A DNA stretch of 64,000 nucleotides from Chitinophaga rhizophila (GTDB lineage Bacteria; Bacteroidota; Bacteroidia; Chitinophagales; Chitinophagaceae). A program made the position numbers and the translations under genes. Of this stretch, positions 17,301 through 24,966 are shown piece by piece (the first letter of the stretch is position 1; each line of letters begins with the position of its first letter). The stretch lies in the NCBI RefSeq assembly GCF_019492185.1, contig NZ_JAICCF010000001.1, positions 1 through 64,000 on the forward strand. Direction: 5' to 3'. Under the pieces are notes generated by a model. That model was given only the letters and a program-made list of their open reading frames with translations, was not told where the DNA came from and ran no database searches.

Positions 17301-18789
17301 GTGCTTCTTTTCCTTTAATGGGAATACTTATTGCCTCCTCACCGGAAATTTTCTCAAGAAACCTTTCATCATCCACATGTTTCTCACCTGTTTGCCGGAA
17401 GTAAGCATGCTCTTCTTCTAATGTCTCTACTTCAGCAAAGTCGCCTTTGGGAAGAAATTTGTTTTTATTTTTCCATTTCCCGTTTTTGTTTACAATATCC
17501 TGATAATATACATTGACACCCATATGAAGAAATTTGCCCACTCCATATTCCGCGCTTAATGATTGATTATCAGACACCTCTCCGGAAGCATTATCAAACA
17601 ATACACCACTACTCATCCGTGACAATCGGAGCTGGCCACCACCTAACTGACTGCTATAAGAAAATACATCTGGGGTTGCAATAGGTACAGGTGTATTGTT
17701 TAATTCAGGAACAACCGGGTTATTCTTTTCCCTCATAAAATCCATTAATGCATCGGGTGCTTTACTACCCTTATGTGCATATAAGAACCCAAACGCCCGA
17801 TTATTCTGCTTTTCATTCCGGACCTCCCGCTTAGATATATAACCAGTAGCACCTACTCCCCCAAAAACACCAAAAGCAGCACCTCCGAAGTCACCGCTGT
17901 AAGTAGCATTGGTTGACTTAAATGACATAGCCGCCTGAGGATAAAAAGTTGGCGTATTATAGTTGATCGTCGCACCATTGTGATGCTGAGACCCCTTATC
18001 TATGGAATAGGAAGTGGAGAGTGACAGACTCTTTAATCCCTGTCTTGTATTATAACTTGTCGCCAGCGAGGTGCTGGCACTTATTGTATGATCCTCTTCA
18101 TCTTCCGCTCTGGCCGACAATGATACGTTTGGTGTAACTGTCACGCCGTCCGAAGTATTTGAATTGAGTCCAACTCCCGCACCGGCACCGAAGCCTGGTA
18201 AATGTTTACCAAGACTTAATAAAGAAATGGATATACCTGCGTTCGCACCAAACTCTGCACCGTACCCAGTATAGTTGTCATTGAAGATCCCAAGAGAAAG
18301 TGAACCGCTTACCTTTGTTCCACCCTCTGTTCCCTCCTCTGTTCCACCCTTCTTTCCACTACCAAATAATTCTCCTCTTACCATTACCTTACCGCCTCCT
18401 GTAATCTTAGGCTTCATATAATTCTCGCTCCTCACTGTATCACCGTCACTATCATCTGCAATACCACGTAATTGCCTGTTCATAGCACCTGCGTTCAGGT
18501 TCCAGCCCAAACCAACCCAGCTGGCCTCATCATCCATGCCGACACCTGATTTGTAGTTGAGGTTTACAGGATAACCGCCTACATCCAGCAGGGGAATATT
18601 GTATTGAAAATCACCGGAGAACAGGTCCACCATATCACTGGTTCCTGCCGCTTCAAACTGTTTTGCCTCTGGCTGTACCGGACCGGACGTCAATGCCCAG
18701 GCAACTGTCGGGGTTAAACCCTGTATTACTAATAACCCCAGGAAAAAACAGGCGATCCGAATCCGGCCACGCTTTGTTCTTACTTTCAT
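11383..18789 (-). CDS. Giant secreted SpvB/TcB-like protein with PA14-like repeats
   Basis: A 2468-residue protein with a Sec signal peptide (cleavage near residue 32, after VAWA). The N-terminus carries GTSDMVDLFSGDFQYNIPLL and WVGLGWNLNAGAMNRQ, the hallmark of a large Bacteroidota family that accompanies RHS proteins and resembles the SpvB/TcB end of Tc toxins. The middle is beta-rich. Two divergent copies of a PA14-like sugar/ligand-binding module lie near residues 1620-1820 and 1890-2105, each followed by short Cys motifs (CPPGYQESADGRCY, CPEGYTRSADGLTC). The C-terminus ends in YD-like repeats (YEYDDEGSLVRVKKETERG). Its start overlaps the stop of the lipoprotein gene as ATGA. It probably assembles with the RHS protein at the cell surface. 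Confidence 0.8.
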   Translation of the reverse strand: MKVRTKRGRIRIACFFLGLLVIQGLTPTVAWALTSGPVQPEAKQFEAAGTSDMVDLFSGDFQYNIPLLDVGGYPVNLNYKSGVGMDDEASWVGLGWNLNAGAMNRQLRGIADDSDGDTVRSENYMKPKITGGGKVMVRGELFGSGKKGGTEEGTEGGTKVSGSLSLGIFNDNYTGYGAEFGANAGISISLLSLGKHLPGFGAGAGVGLNSNTSDGVTVTPNVSLSARAEDEEDHTISASTSLATSYNTRQGLKSLSLSTSYSIDKGSQHHNGATINYNTPTFYPQAAMSFKSTNATYSGDFGGAAFGVFGGVGATGYISKREVRNEKQNNRAFGFLYAHKGSKAPDALMDFMREKNNPVVPELNNTPVPIATPDVFSYSSQLGGGQLRLSRMSSGVLFDNASGEVSDNQSLSAEYGVGKFLHMGVNVYYQDIVNKNGKWKNKNKFLPKGDFAEVETLEEEHAYFRQTGEKHVDDERFLEKISGEEAISIPIKGKEAQEFLKTSADRELVVDKSYKRDGRQLRRTGVMYLTAAEAMRTGLEKQIRNYPLNRLAGAKFQPTGAHMAFDTISRIDNYRRRNHISEMTVTGDDGKRLVYGLPVYNIRQDEYSFASHARKLDTASGLASFDVRADGKIEHKDMGRNNNSVDEYYHKESQPAYASSYMLTGILSPDYVDMTGDGITEDDRGTAFKFNYSKVKRDFHWRSPYTVNSKQAQFNKNLQADPDDDKASFVCGQKELWYLHSIESKTMVAYFITEDRRDAIGADWLGNRDTLTKQQVLKEIRLYSKNNLITPIKTVVFDYDYSLCPNVPNSLDNKGKLTLKSVYFRYASSTKGKHHPYEFTYATNASYNFLSVDRWGSYKPRFANIAGGFPQMRNDEFPYATQRVDMAASFAGTWHLSKIKLPTGGVIHVDYESDDYAYVQDKKATVMSAITGMFDGDGKPTANLVNARSFDIKVDNVGLTTTDREVFKEKCLNGEEYLYMKLYVNVSNKVLSTDEAYYDYIPCYARIKDVNVANGVARVRFEDDTVEGVKANPFASATWQRMRLDYPRYVYPGFNNRIKGETDVESIVRALGNAFGNLSELWQPFVSKSLSKRWATNIKLGKSYARIGKLDGKKLGGGSRVKRIRMSDEWSSMVDSQRNAVYGQEYDYTTTRGTQVISSGVAAYEPMIGSDENPLRQPLKYAQSVKWSLDNFFYMEEPFGETLYPSPQVGYREVKVRSLGADGIPDPLNKTGWLSYEFYTAKEYPVYLRQTPLQKYVHNPDSWSSFFGGMSVYEMSMSQGYTIFLNDMHGKSKAERVYNQKGQEIASTEYSYNDEEAGGAKRLKNIVDVVDYTGTISRDQVIGRDIDVFSDMQESEMKNTGQSVNFGVDIIPFFTYTLPIFHFPLAINDDYRLFRSASVLKTVEYSGVVKAVRKIINGSSTTASYLLFDKYSGEPVLTQSENEFEDPVYSLNIPAYWMYEGMGMAYKTLGTVFPEFTTDNDGLPDAKFRPFLAPGDELINTATGFRSWVIKTPASQGSSLRVIERTGRLAKGLKGPFKVCRSGYRNILSAPATAITSLKNPVIGNKLVLLGAGDLAKYKVINATAVLYDEAWGQAADCSMVSCPPGYQESADGRCYLAPNVNRAHEVIKGSQLANYGVHGGIFFADTSNVGDAERSLAPIWTNRLRNVGVWMNDVTPNYHWWGFEKCITIDTDEDVFIGHAADQSMKIFIDGMPYYHFDNGSDNISSWNIRSLHLSKGKHIFRIEASTARASQAMGFELYVASKQVLFAGTSPSILEKRLYSTEFLKNDPDALLFVRNGENGAIGWANYTCATGKNPDLCDGPVNCGYAEKGSCPEGYTRSADGLTCIPKVQEDMSAGGLAITAGKQYNRFGENGAWFYDLKGNEVGRSASGPWAPCGTGGGAGARTAVSGMAVARDSSMAKSLAVNASASSACGRLNDAGIWFSGGPYMNQWIGINRCITVPESKVYYMGMAVDNQMRVFIDGKLTRELMMTHSVDVTPFTSWRVYPVYLTAGQHVLTIEAMDKGGDYSVALELYDNSVYDMLRAVRLSDLKILFTTANLRNQTQVDTYLKDDVSGQIIKRRYSCASGPIDVCSGNFSCPPMPLDNSLNPYLLGYLGNWLPYKQMGWLTSRTGQDLINKTPVQGAGVRTSGAYGKFRAFWVYNSGWSIADNVEWVTSNTMTLYDPYSQELETKNALDLYSAARYGYKSTLPVAVGANMRQREIFYEGLEDYKFNRQLGALPVCDPDEFNIGKLIDKGGNTVAIDSNEAHSGNYSLKLNGSIDLKTHAFTYHHMPGIYLENNASGEYRRKADGWLGLRGFCPVTGSRYIFSAWVKDNAPAGGPGISVIVNDKQVELKKVAVVEGWKLVEGVLNLAEYTQSANLAVINMKLQGSGCNLDDIRIFPYDGQLKTFSYDDTTQRVMAELDENNYATFYEYDDEGSLVRVKKETERGIMTIKESRSAYRKSKP
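12490..13940 (-). repeat. Two divergent PA14-like modules inside the SpvB-like gene
   Basis: Copy A contains VGVWMNDVTPNYHWWGFEKC and SMKIFIDGMPYYHF. Copy B contains AGIWFSGGPYMNQWIGINRC and QMRVFIDGKLTREL. The copies are about 815 nt (270 residues) apart and share strand order, the IFIDG/VFIDG core and a downstream Cys cluster. They are similar in protein sequence only, so the duplication is old. Confidence 0.6.
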
Positions 18790-19286
18790 ATCTTCAGACT
18801 TAATGAGTCAATGTGATTAATTGCATTCCCTGACAATGGGAATGATATATATTGCTGGGTAAACAACCAGTCCCTGAACAACAACTTACTCTCTACGTTC
18901 CGTAGTACTGATTGCTTGTCAAATACCAGCATGTATTCTGCACCATTCAGCGTACCATTAGCAATCCTGGTTGCATCTACCGGAATAATGGTGTCAACGC
19001 CAGAAACTATGGCAAACAGACTGTCAAGTCCGTAGCTAAATGCAGGGGTAGTAGTCCCCTTTACAGGTGTACCGGACGCATTCAAAATATTCATCCGGAA
19101 ATATACCAGCGAAGTATCCGCATTACTACCTTCGGGCGGCATGTATTGCAACCTGAACACGTAATCATTTACCTGCTTTTCCTGCAAAAGATTATTCTCT
19201 TTCACCGATTGCATCATCTCTTTCCTACTGGCACCGCATGCGCTAAATACAAATAAGGCGCATACTGCGATTATCTGTTTCATCAT
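18786..19286 (-). CDS. Lipoprotein of the RHS operon
   Basis: A 166-residue protein with a lipoprotein signal (MMKQIIAVCALFVFSAC; Cys17 lipobox FSAC), so it is anchored in a membrane, in Bacteroidota often the outer membrane. The mature part is beta-rich and begins with a short charged helix (SVKENNLLQEKQVND). No named domain recognised. Both its start (ATGA with the FN3-like gene) and its stop (ATGA with the SpvB-like gene) overlap the neighbours, which means tight translational coupling. It is probably an assembly or tethering factor for the giant proteins, by position. Confidence 0.75.
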   Translation of the reverse strand: MMKQIIAVCALFVFSACGASRKEMMQSVKENNLLQEKQVNDYVFRLQYMPPEGSNADTSLVYFRMNILNASGTPVKGTTTPAFSYGLDSLFAIVSGVDTIIPVDATRIANGTLNGAEYMLVFDKQSVLRNVESKLLFRDWLFTQQYISFPLSGNAINHIDSLSLKI

Positions 19287-20380
19287 TCCTCCGGTTGTTT
19301 ATAGATAAATCTCAATTGTTTACTCTCACCTGACGGCAGCTTCACATCCATTATGTAGAAATAACCGTCCACAAACCCGTTCCTGTCAGATAATGATATT
19401 GTTATCTGATTCATGCCTCTGCCTACTTTCACAACCGGAAGCTTTTTAGGAGCCTGGTCAGGTTTGGTGAGACATTGGATACTATACTGCAGCTTCGATT
19501 CTGCATAAGTATTGTTGAAAGCAAATAATATCTGCCCCCTGGCCATGTAAAAGTTACCCTTCGTCAGGTCTTCCAGATTTCTATAAGCATCCGGAGATAC
19601 TTCTGCCGGTGCCTTCTCGCAGGAAACTGTAAAGTCCCATATTTCAGATTCCGCCAACAGCAATTCATTCTTATATGCCGATACCTGCCATGCATACGTT
19701 TTATCTTCTGTCAGCTGATTAGCCAGCGACGGATAAATCAGCATAGGCATAGGTATCTGACGTTGATTAATGATAGCCAGGTTCATCCTCAAGGCTTCCG
19801 CCCGTTGCTGTCCCTCTTTTACTTCTACTAGCAACAGCCGGTACATTACTCCGTTTACTGCCGGTATCAGTGGCTGCCAGGAAAGTGTAGGCCGCTTGTC
19901 ACAGATCTGATCTCCATCATATGGCTGAATCAACTGCATAGCACTAAACGGCTGCAATTCGTAGCTGAAACATTGCTCCTCAAGTAATCCACTGCTATGA
20001 CCACTTCCTTCGTATAACTGGAAACAGTAATCATAGTCTCCTTCAGCAAAAAATCCACTCTGCCTGGCTACCGTCGCTATCCTGCTGTTGCCAAATGTTA
20101 CACCCGCGTTATACACTGCCCCTGGAGGCACAGTATTCATACCTGGCAATAGCTCAAAAGGAGCTGTTTTAATAATCACCACTGCTCCGGATTTTGCTTC
20201 CGTAACAGTTATCACAAGGTTGACTGATTGTCTGCCACCCGGATTGGCCATGCGCACCTTATAAATATTTTCTACCGTGCGCCCCTGGATCTCCGGCATA
20301 AAAGAGAACGTGATCTGTGCTTTCAGCGGTAACAAGACGCTAAGTAACAGCCCAGTTAATATTATGCTGTATCTGTTCAT
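19283..20380 (-). CDS. Secreted FN3-like beta-sandwich protein of the RHS operon
   Basis: A 365-residue protein with a Sec signal peptide (about 1-21, ending LPLKA before QITFSF). At least two beta-sandwich segments are visible. The second (about 155-250) has the fibronectin-III-like pattern RPTLSWQPL ... YAWQVSAYKNELLLAESEIWDF often seen in Bacteroidota surface proteins. The C-terminal 90 residues are another strand-rich domain. It starts 6 bp after the barrel-fusion gene and overlaps the lipoprotein gene by 4 bp. Likely an extracellular or periplasmic scaffold for the system; exact role unknown. Confidence 0.7.
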   Translation of the reverse strand: MNRYSIILTGLLLSVLLPLKAQITFSFMPEIQGRTVENIYKVRMANPGGRQSVNLVITVTEAKSGAVVIIKTAPFELLPGMNTVPPGAVYNAGVTFGNSRIATVARQSGFFAEGDYDYCFQLYEGSGHSSGLLEEQCFSYELQPFSAMQLIQPYDGDQICDKRPTLSWQPLIPAVNGVMYRLLLVEVKEGQQRAEALRMNLAIINQRQIPMPMLIYPSLANQLTEDKTYAWQVSAYKNELLLAESEIWDFTVSCEKAPAEVSPDAYRNLEDLTKGNFYMARGQILFAFNNTYAESKLQYSIQCLTKPDQAPKKLPVVKVGRGMNQITISLSDRNGFVDGYFYIMDVKLPSGESKQLRFIYKQPEE

Positions 20381-20386
20381 TTGCTG

Positions 20387-23300
20387 TTAGTTTATCTGGT
20401 AATGCAAAGACATTGCTGTATTAAATCTGCCATAGTAATAGTTGGCAGCTGTATTTCTGATATTATGGCGTCCATCTGCCGACATACTCACACTCCATCT
20501 TTTCAGCAGCTGTGCCGCAACCTGCTGACGAAGGCCCACTTGTGTCACGATCTCTTTACTATCCATGTACACCAGCGTGCTGCTGCACGACAGCTTCCAT
20601 AACATATACTGGTAACCACCTTCTGTGTTCAGCAGATTGTTATATACTGCTGCATTATTTAAGTCCCGGCTATATAATACACTTACCATGAACATCCCCG
20701 GGCCAGCCATCCATGTCTGCATCGATGATACGTTCACGAAGAGGCTCTTGATCGGCATCTCCGGTTGCAGATAATTCAACTGCTGTAAGCCGATACTGCT
20801 GCTATTGCTGAAAGATTTGCCAGCAATTTTCCCGTTCGCCTGGCTCATAAACGACAGCTTCCGGTTGAGGAATGCTGTTTGTTGTTTTCCGTCAGACATC
20901 TCATTCAGCGAATGCTGTAAGAGATTCATGCTAAGTGAAAACCGGCGGGTAAAACGATAACGTCCATCAAATGCATACTGCATACTGCGGCGTTTATCAT
21001 CGCTCAGCGGAGATACTGCCAGATTACGAATGTCCGTTCTCACACTCACCATTGCCCTGTTTTTTAACCAGTTGCGTTTAACATGTAACCCATACTGAAA
21101 TGTGCCTCTGCTGGCGAAAGGCGCTCCTGGATTCACATATCCCAGCCCGGCGTAATTGACGTACACCTTATGTGACAAACCGAGTTTCTTAACGTCGCCA
21201 TTGTAGGCCATACCAATGGCAGCTGTGGCCCATATGTCATTCATGAATTGTCCGGCCGCAGACTTAGACACGGATGCAGCATCCTGTGCATTTGTCCCGA
21301 ATTGTCCCGACGACTTCGACAATTCGAGATCCAGCGTACCGAGATCGCCAAGGCTCAATTGTTTGGAAACAGCGCCAACAAATATGTTCCGGCTGATTGC
21401 ACTGGTACTGAAACCATACTGCTGGTTTGGTTTTGCATTTGCGTTTAACACCGACACATGGCTTTGACGCTTACCAATATCGCCTCTGCCGATACGGAGA
21501 AATTGCATGCTATAAGCGGCATTTCCTGTCGCAGATTGAAGCCCTACATCCTGGATTCCCATCTCTTTGGACTTACCCATTCCCAGCATGATGAACTTAT
21601 TTCCTTTAAGGAATGAACCCATTGCACCTGTCATAAACAGATCCGACACACTGCCTTTGCTGGCATCAGCTCCAATACTTCCTACTCTCAATGCTTTCAT
21701 ATGCATCATCAGTCGTTGCAAAGGTCCCAATTGCATGAGGCGGTCGGCCATATTTGCAGTGTTACCAGGGTCTTTCATCCAATCAGTCACATTTTGTGTT
21801 ACCTCCCGCTGGCTGCCAAGCACCTTGTTCATCTCTTTTACACCGCCAAGTTGCTTTTTAAGCGACATAACACGCTGATAGTATCCGGAAGCAGTATCAC
21901 CATTCCTTTGCAGCACATTATTCAGCTGCACACTATCCAGGTACATCAGTTGCTCCACAGATAAGGTGTTACTTAAACTATCCTTCCCCTTCATGGTTGC
22001 CAACTGTTGCGCTACATATTGTTTCATTCCAGCTTTGATATCCAGATCTTCCAGAAAATACTTCTGTAGATCATACTTCTTCTGCAGCTGCTGGTTAATT
22101 TTATCAAGATATGCTTCCCTGTCAAATGAAATTTTCGCAAATTGTGCAGGTTGCAATGCAGCATGCGCATAATCGTAACCTGATAGTGTCGAATAGTTCA
22201 GCTGAAACGGAATGCTTCCGATAGAGAACACATCGCTTATCAGCCCTTCATTCCACCAACCTGACATCGCGCCGGTTGAGTCGCTGTATGTAGAAGTCCA
22301 TGAAGCCCCTTTCAGCTTGTTTTCAGGCTTACCGGGAAGGGTAAAGCTGCCAGGCGACTGACGGTCACGCAACGCATAAAATCCCCGTAGCTTATTATTG
22401 ATGTACTGTAACTTCCTGGTACTATCCTTCATATTGTCGAATACGCGCTGCATACCAGAGATACCGACATTTGTCTTACCTGCACGCATGTATCCGGTAA
22501 ATTGCGATCGCGCACTCGTATGCAAACCGCCCAGACCAAGTCTGTCGAATGGAAGCGTGTTAACCATACTATCACCAGGCATTGTGTTCACAACCTGACG
22601 ATTAATAGCGTTCACAAGGGCTGTTTTTATTGCCGGCCGCTCCATCACATCCTGATCAATCGTTAAAGGCACAGTATCAGTTGGAGGCATCATGTATGCT
22701 TCCAGCATCACCAATCTATTTTCCCTTTGAGCAAGCAACTTTCTGTTTTGAGCAATAAGCTTTTCCTGCGCAGCCATTTCTTTCTCCTGATCGATCAGGT
22801 GAATTGTCAGCTCTTCAATCTTCTGCAACAATTTCACCTGCATGTCGCCCAGATTCTGTCCTTCTGCACATATCTCATCTCTGGAAGGAATATCCGGCAG
22901 GTGCTTATACTGCGCGATATAAGCTGCTACCTCCCGCAACGGGCGCAGTTGATAAGACACATCGAAAACATGATCTGCCCAGTTATTAAGGGTAACCTTG
23001 GTATTGTCTGACCTGATGTCACCATTAACTGCCAATTGTGGCCGCAACATAGTCGAAGGCGTACCGGTAGTACCGATACCGACAAAGCCACTGATCTGGC
23101 GGATATACATCAAAGATTTCTGCTGATTTGAATTATAAAACTCCCATCCTGCAGTAATATCGTTTGATGTACATTCAAATCGCATCGTAGCCATATTGGC
23201 AACGGAAGGCTTAAGGAAGTGTACCCTCACGTTACCAGACCTGGGGTCAACATTAAATGCCAGGCCGTCTCTGTTCCGGATTTCAACAGGGTTTGTTGTC

Positions 23301-23404
23301 GAATTACCCTGATCCGTCACGGCCTGTAATGTTGGGGTCTGAGAAAAACCATCTGATACTGCCAGCAATAATGCGGCAATCAGAAAGATTCTAAAATTAT
23401 TCAT
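20387..23404 (-). CDS. Tail-fibre/S74-like protein fused to a probable outer-membrane barrel
   Basis: A 1005-residue protein with a Sec signal peptide (about 1-21). Residues about 22-140 are tail-fibre-like (LQAVTDQGNSTTNPVEI, then FVGIGTTG). Residues 145-205 resemble the S74 intramolecular-chaperone region used by Bacteroidota fibre proteins (HLPDIPSRDEI, LLQKIEELTIHLI). A coiled coil follows (about 205-240). After a helical middle part, the last 350 or so residues show alternating amphipathic strands with Gly/Asn turns (FGVSV-type patterns, many aromatic strand ends), as expected for an outer-membrane beta-barrel. The N-terminal 220 residues are paralogous to the next upstream gene. It may be the outer-membrane exit or anchor of the RHS system; this is inference. 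Confidence 0.7.
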   Translation of the reverse strand: MNNFRIFLIAALLLAVSDGFSQTPTLQAVTDQGNSTTNPVEIRNRDGLAFNVDPRSGNVRVHFLKPSVANMATMRFECTSNDITAGWEFYNSNQQKSLMYIRQISGFVGIGTTGTPSTMLRPQLAVNGDIRSDNTKVTLNNWADHVFDVSYQLRPLREVAAYIAQYKHLPDIPSRDEICAEGQNLGDMQVKLLQKIEELTIHLIDQEKEMAAQEKLIAQNRKLLAQRENRLVMLEAYMMPPTDTVPLTIDQDVMERPAIKTALVNAINRQVVNTMPGDSMVNTLPFDRLGLGGLHTSARSQFTGYMRAGKTNVGISGMQRVFDNMKDSTRKLQYINNKLRGFYALRDRQSPGSFTLPGKPENKLKGASWTSTYSDSTGAMSGWWNEGLISDVFSIGSIPFQLNYSTLSGYDYAHAALQPAQFAKISFDREAYLDKINQQLQKKYDLQKYFLEDLDIKAGMKQYVAQQLATMKGKDSLSNTLSVEQLMYLDSVQLNNVLQRNGDTASGYYQRVMSLKKQLGGVKEMNKVLGSQREVTQNVTDWMKDPGNTANMADRLMQLGPLQRLMMHMKALRVGSIGADASKGSVSDLFMTGAMGSFLKGNKFIMLGMGKSKEMGIQDVGLQSATGNAAYSMQFLRIGRGDIGKRQSHVSVLNANAKPNQQYGFSTSAISRNIFVGAVSKQLSLGDLGTLDLELSKSSGQFGTNAQDAASVSKSAAGQFMNDIWATAAIGMAYNGDVKKLGLSHKVYVNYAGLGYVNPGAPFASRGTFQYGLHVKRNWLKNRAMVSVRTDIRNLAVSPLSDDKRRSMQYAFDGRYRFTRRFSLSMNLLQHSLNEMSDGKQQTAFLNRKLSFMSQANGKIAGKSFSNSSSIGLQQLNYLQPEMPIKSLFVNVSSMQTWMAGPGMFMVSVLYSRDLNNAAVYNNLLNTEGGYQYMLWKLSCSSTLVYMDSKEIVTQVGLRQQVAAQLLKRWSVSMSADGRHNIRNTAANYYYGRFNTAMSLHYQIN

Positions 23405-23449
23405 AGATATAGGGATCGATTTGTCTGATAAAAATTGCTGGTCTGAACG

Positions 23450-24163
23450 CTACTTCACATTCATTCTACGTTCCAGTTCAGCCAGGCGTTCTTCCTGCTG
23501 GGCAAACACTACAGACTGTTCCTGTAGCAATGCTTTCTGAGCAGTCATCTTGTGCTCCTGTTCGATCAGATACAGGGTGAGTTCCTCCACTTTCTGTAGT
23601 AGGACAACCTGATTATTGCCAAGGTCCAATCCATGCTCAATCACTTCTTTCTCTGATGGAACTGAAGGCAGGTGTTTATGATTGCGTATATATGCTTCCA
23701 GCTCTGCCAAAGGCATAAGGTGGTAGGATGGCTCAAAGACGAAGTCTGCCCAGCCTTCCGGTCTGACACGTACTAATCGTGCACTGATATCACCATTAAC
23801 TGACAATTTTGCCTGTGGGTTGGTGGTACCGATGCCTACGTTACCAGTGCCTTGATTGATAAATAACACACTTCTCCTCGAATAGGTGTTATAAAACTCC
23901 CAGCCACCTGTATTTGTTTCTGCATCGCAGTCAAACCGTAACGTTCTTGTCTCTACCGATGATGGCCGCAGAAAATGGCTCTTTACTGTGTAACCAGTGG
24001 TTGAATCCATTCCGATACTTAAACCATCTTTGTTCCAGATCACCATACTGTTATTGGTCGAATTGCCGGCATTGGTAACAGCCTGCAGGTCTGGTGTCTG
24101 AGCATGTATTACCGCAGCGCGACATACAAGAAAAATTAAAAACAGTTTCTTTACAAAGCCCAT
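23450..24163 (-). CDS. Secreted tail-fibre/S74-like protein, first gene of the RHS operon
   Basis: A 237-residue protein with a Sec signal peptide (about 1-21). It parallels the N-terminus of the following 1005-residue protein: LQAVTNAGNSTNNSMVI, NVGIGTTNPQAKLSVNGDI, HLPSVPSEKEV, LLQKVEELTLYLIEQEHKM, and a closing coiled coil (about 195-235). It has no barrel. The S74 family normally drives trimerisation of fibre shafts, often with self-cleavage; no clear catalytic Ser-Lys dyad could be picked out here. It begins the minus-strand operon, 45 bp before the barrel fusion. It may form mixed trimers with it, which is inference. Confidence 0.75.
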   Translation of the reverse strand: MGFVKKLFLIFLVCRAAVIHAQTPDLQAVTNAGNSTNNSMVIWNKDGLSIGMDSTTGYTVKSHFLRPSSVETRTLRFDCDAETNTGGWEFYNTYSRRSVLFINQGTGNVGIGTTNPQAKLSVNGDISARLVRVRPEGWADFVFEPSYHLMPLAELEAYIRNHKHLPSVPSEKEVIEHGLDLGNNQVVLLQKVEELTLYLIEQEHKMTAQKALLQEQSVVFAQQEERLAELERRMNVK

Positions 24164-24387
24164 AATATTGTTCTTTAAAGAGTTATAAAATTGAATCTTT
24201 ACCAGGTATCAGTGCATCTTGGCAACTGTTTATACAACATTGGAAATCATCCTGTTGATGTATACTGTATTGGAGTAGCGCAACATGACACAACCATGCC
24301 TACGCCTGTAGCAAAAGTGCTGTATCATCAGCATTAAGCCGAACTGACCCAACAAAATTATTGAGAATCTTCGCTGCTTTTTAAGCG

Positions 24388-24429
24388 ATGTCCACAGGAC
24401 GCCAAAACATGTCCATAGGACGCCAAATT
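24388..24429. repeat. Two tandem 21-bp repeats with GTCCnnnGGAC dyads
   Basis: Two adjacent units (24388-24408 and 24409-24429) read ATGTCCAyAGGACGCCAAA plus two variable bases. Each contains the dyad GTCC-3-GGAC. The period of 21 bp equals two helical turns, which would put two bound dimers on the same DNA face. It could be an operator for the RHS operon, or a relic of a mobile-element end. Confidence 0.45.
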
Positions 24430-24914
24430 GTGGTGTGACGAAGCTCGAATGCTATAAATTCAGACGTAAAATGCTTGTTTAACAGCTGTTCTAAGCAGCA
24501 GATTCCCCCCACGCCATTCTCCCTCCCCCGAGAGATAATCGACGCGAAAATTATGTTGTAGCAAACATGAACCATCAGCAATGCTCCGGCAAAGCGGTCC
24601 CTCCAGAGTTCATATAGTACGGGAAATGGGTTACTGCCCTGACAGATAATACAGGTAGTAGTTAACAACGTTTACATCATCGAACATCTTATTAAATCAA
24701 CATAGGTATATAAATTCTATGCGAAGAAAAATAATATTCCTTATACAAGGAAATTTTTTTTCTCGAATCACCCGTTTTTTACTAATTGTATTATCTTATC
24801 TCACAGCGAAAATACCGGTGCTATACGCAATAGATGTACGCAGCCATTTTATTTAGAAAAAATTTTAGGCACTGTAAGTTTTTGGCTAATCCGGCAACTA
24901 ATATCTGTGTACAA

Positions 24915-24937
24915 CCGGTTTACAACATGCAAACCGG
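24915..24937. promoter_or_regulatory. Inverted repeat CCGGTTT-9-AAACCGG before ECF sigma gene
   Basis: Perfect 7-bp arms (24915-24921 and 24931-24937) with a 9-bp spacer, ending 29 bp before the ATG of the sigma factor. The geometry suits a dimeric regulator. No regulator in the window is an obvious partner. Confidence 0.45.
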
Positions 24938-24966
24938 CATTTATTCCTGACTAGCAACAACCACGA

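Larger units (their letters stand above)
24164..24966. other. Long intergenic region between RHS operon and ECF sigma gene
   Basis: About 800 bp without a convincing gene. It must hold the promoters of the minus-strand RHS operon and of the plus-strand sigma factor. A 95-codon minus-strand reading frame (24381-24668) was judged spurious. The right half (about 24660-24890) is very AT-rich. Two repeat structures listed separately lie at 24388-24429 and 24915-24937. Confidence 0.7.

Noticed and set aside
2042..18789. Complete Tc (ABC) toxin with a TcA subunit
   Set aside because: SpvB-like and RHS parts exist, but no TcA-like pore subunit is coded in the operon, and all parts have Sec signals, unlike Tc toxins.
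2042..24163. Type IX secretion sorting domain on the giant proteins
   Set aside because: Their C-termini are a toxin tip or a YD-repeat end; no conserved T9SS C-terminal domain or CHU_C-like pattern is visible.
24381..24668. Minus-strand frame of 95 codons
   Set aside because: No family likeness, odd composition, and its end simply translates the 21-bp tandem repeat (WRPMDMF-WRPVD).
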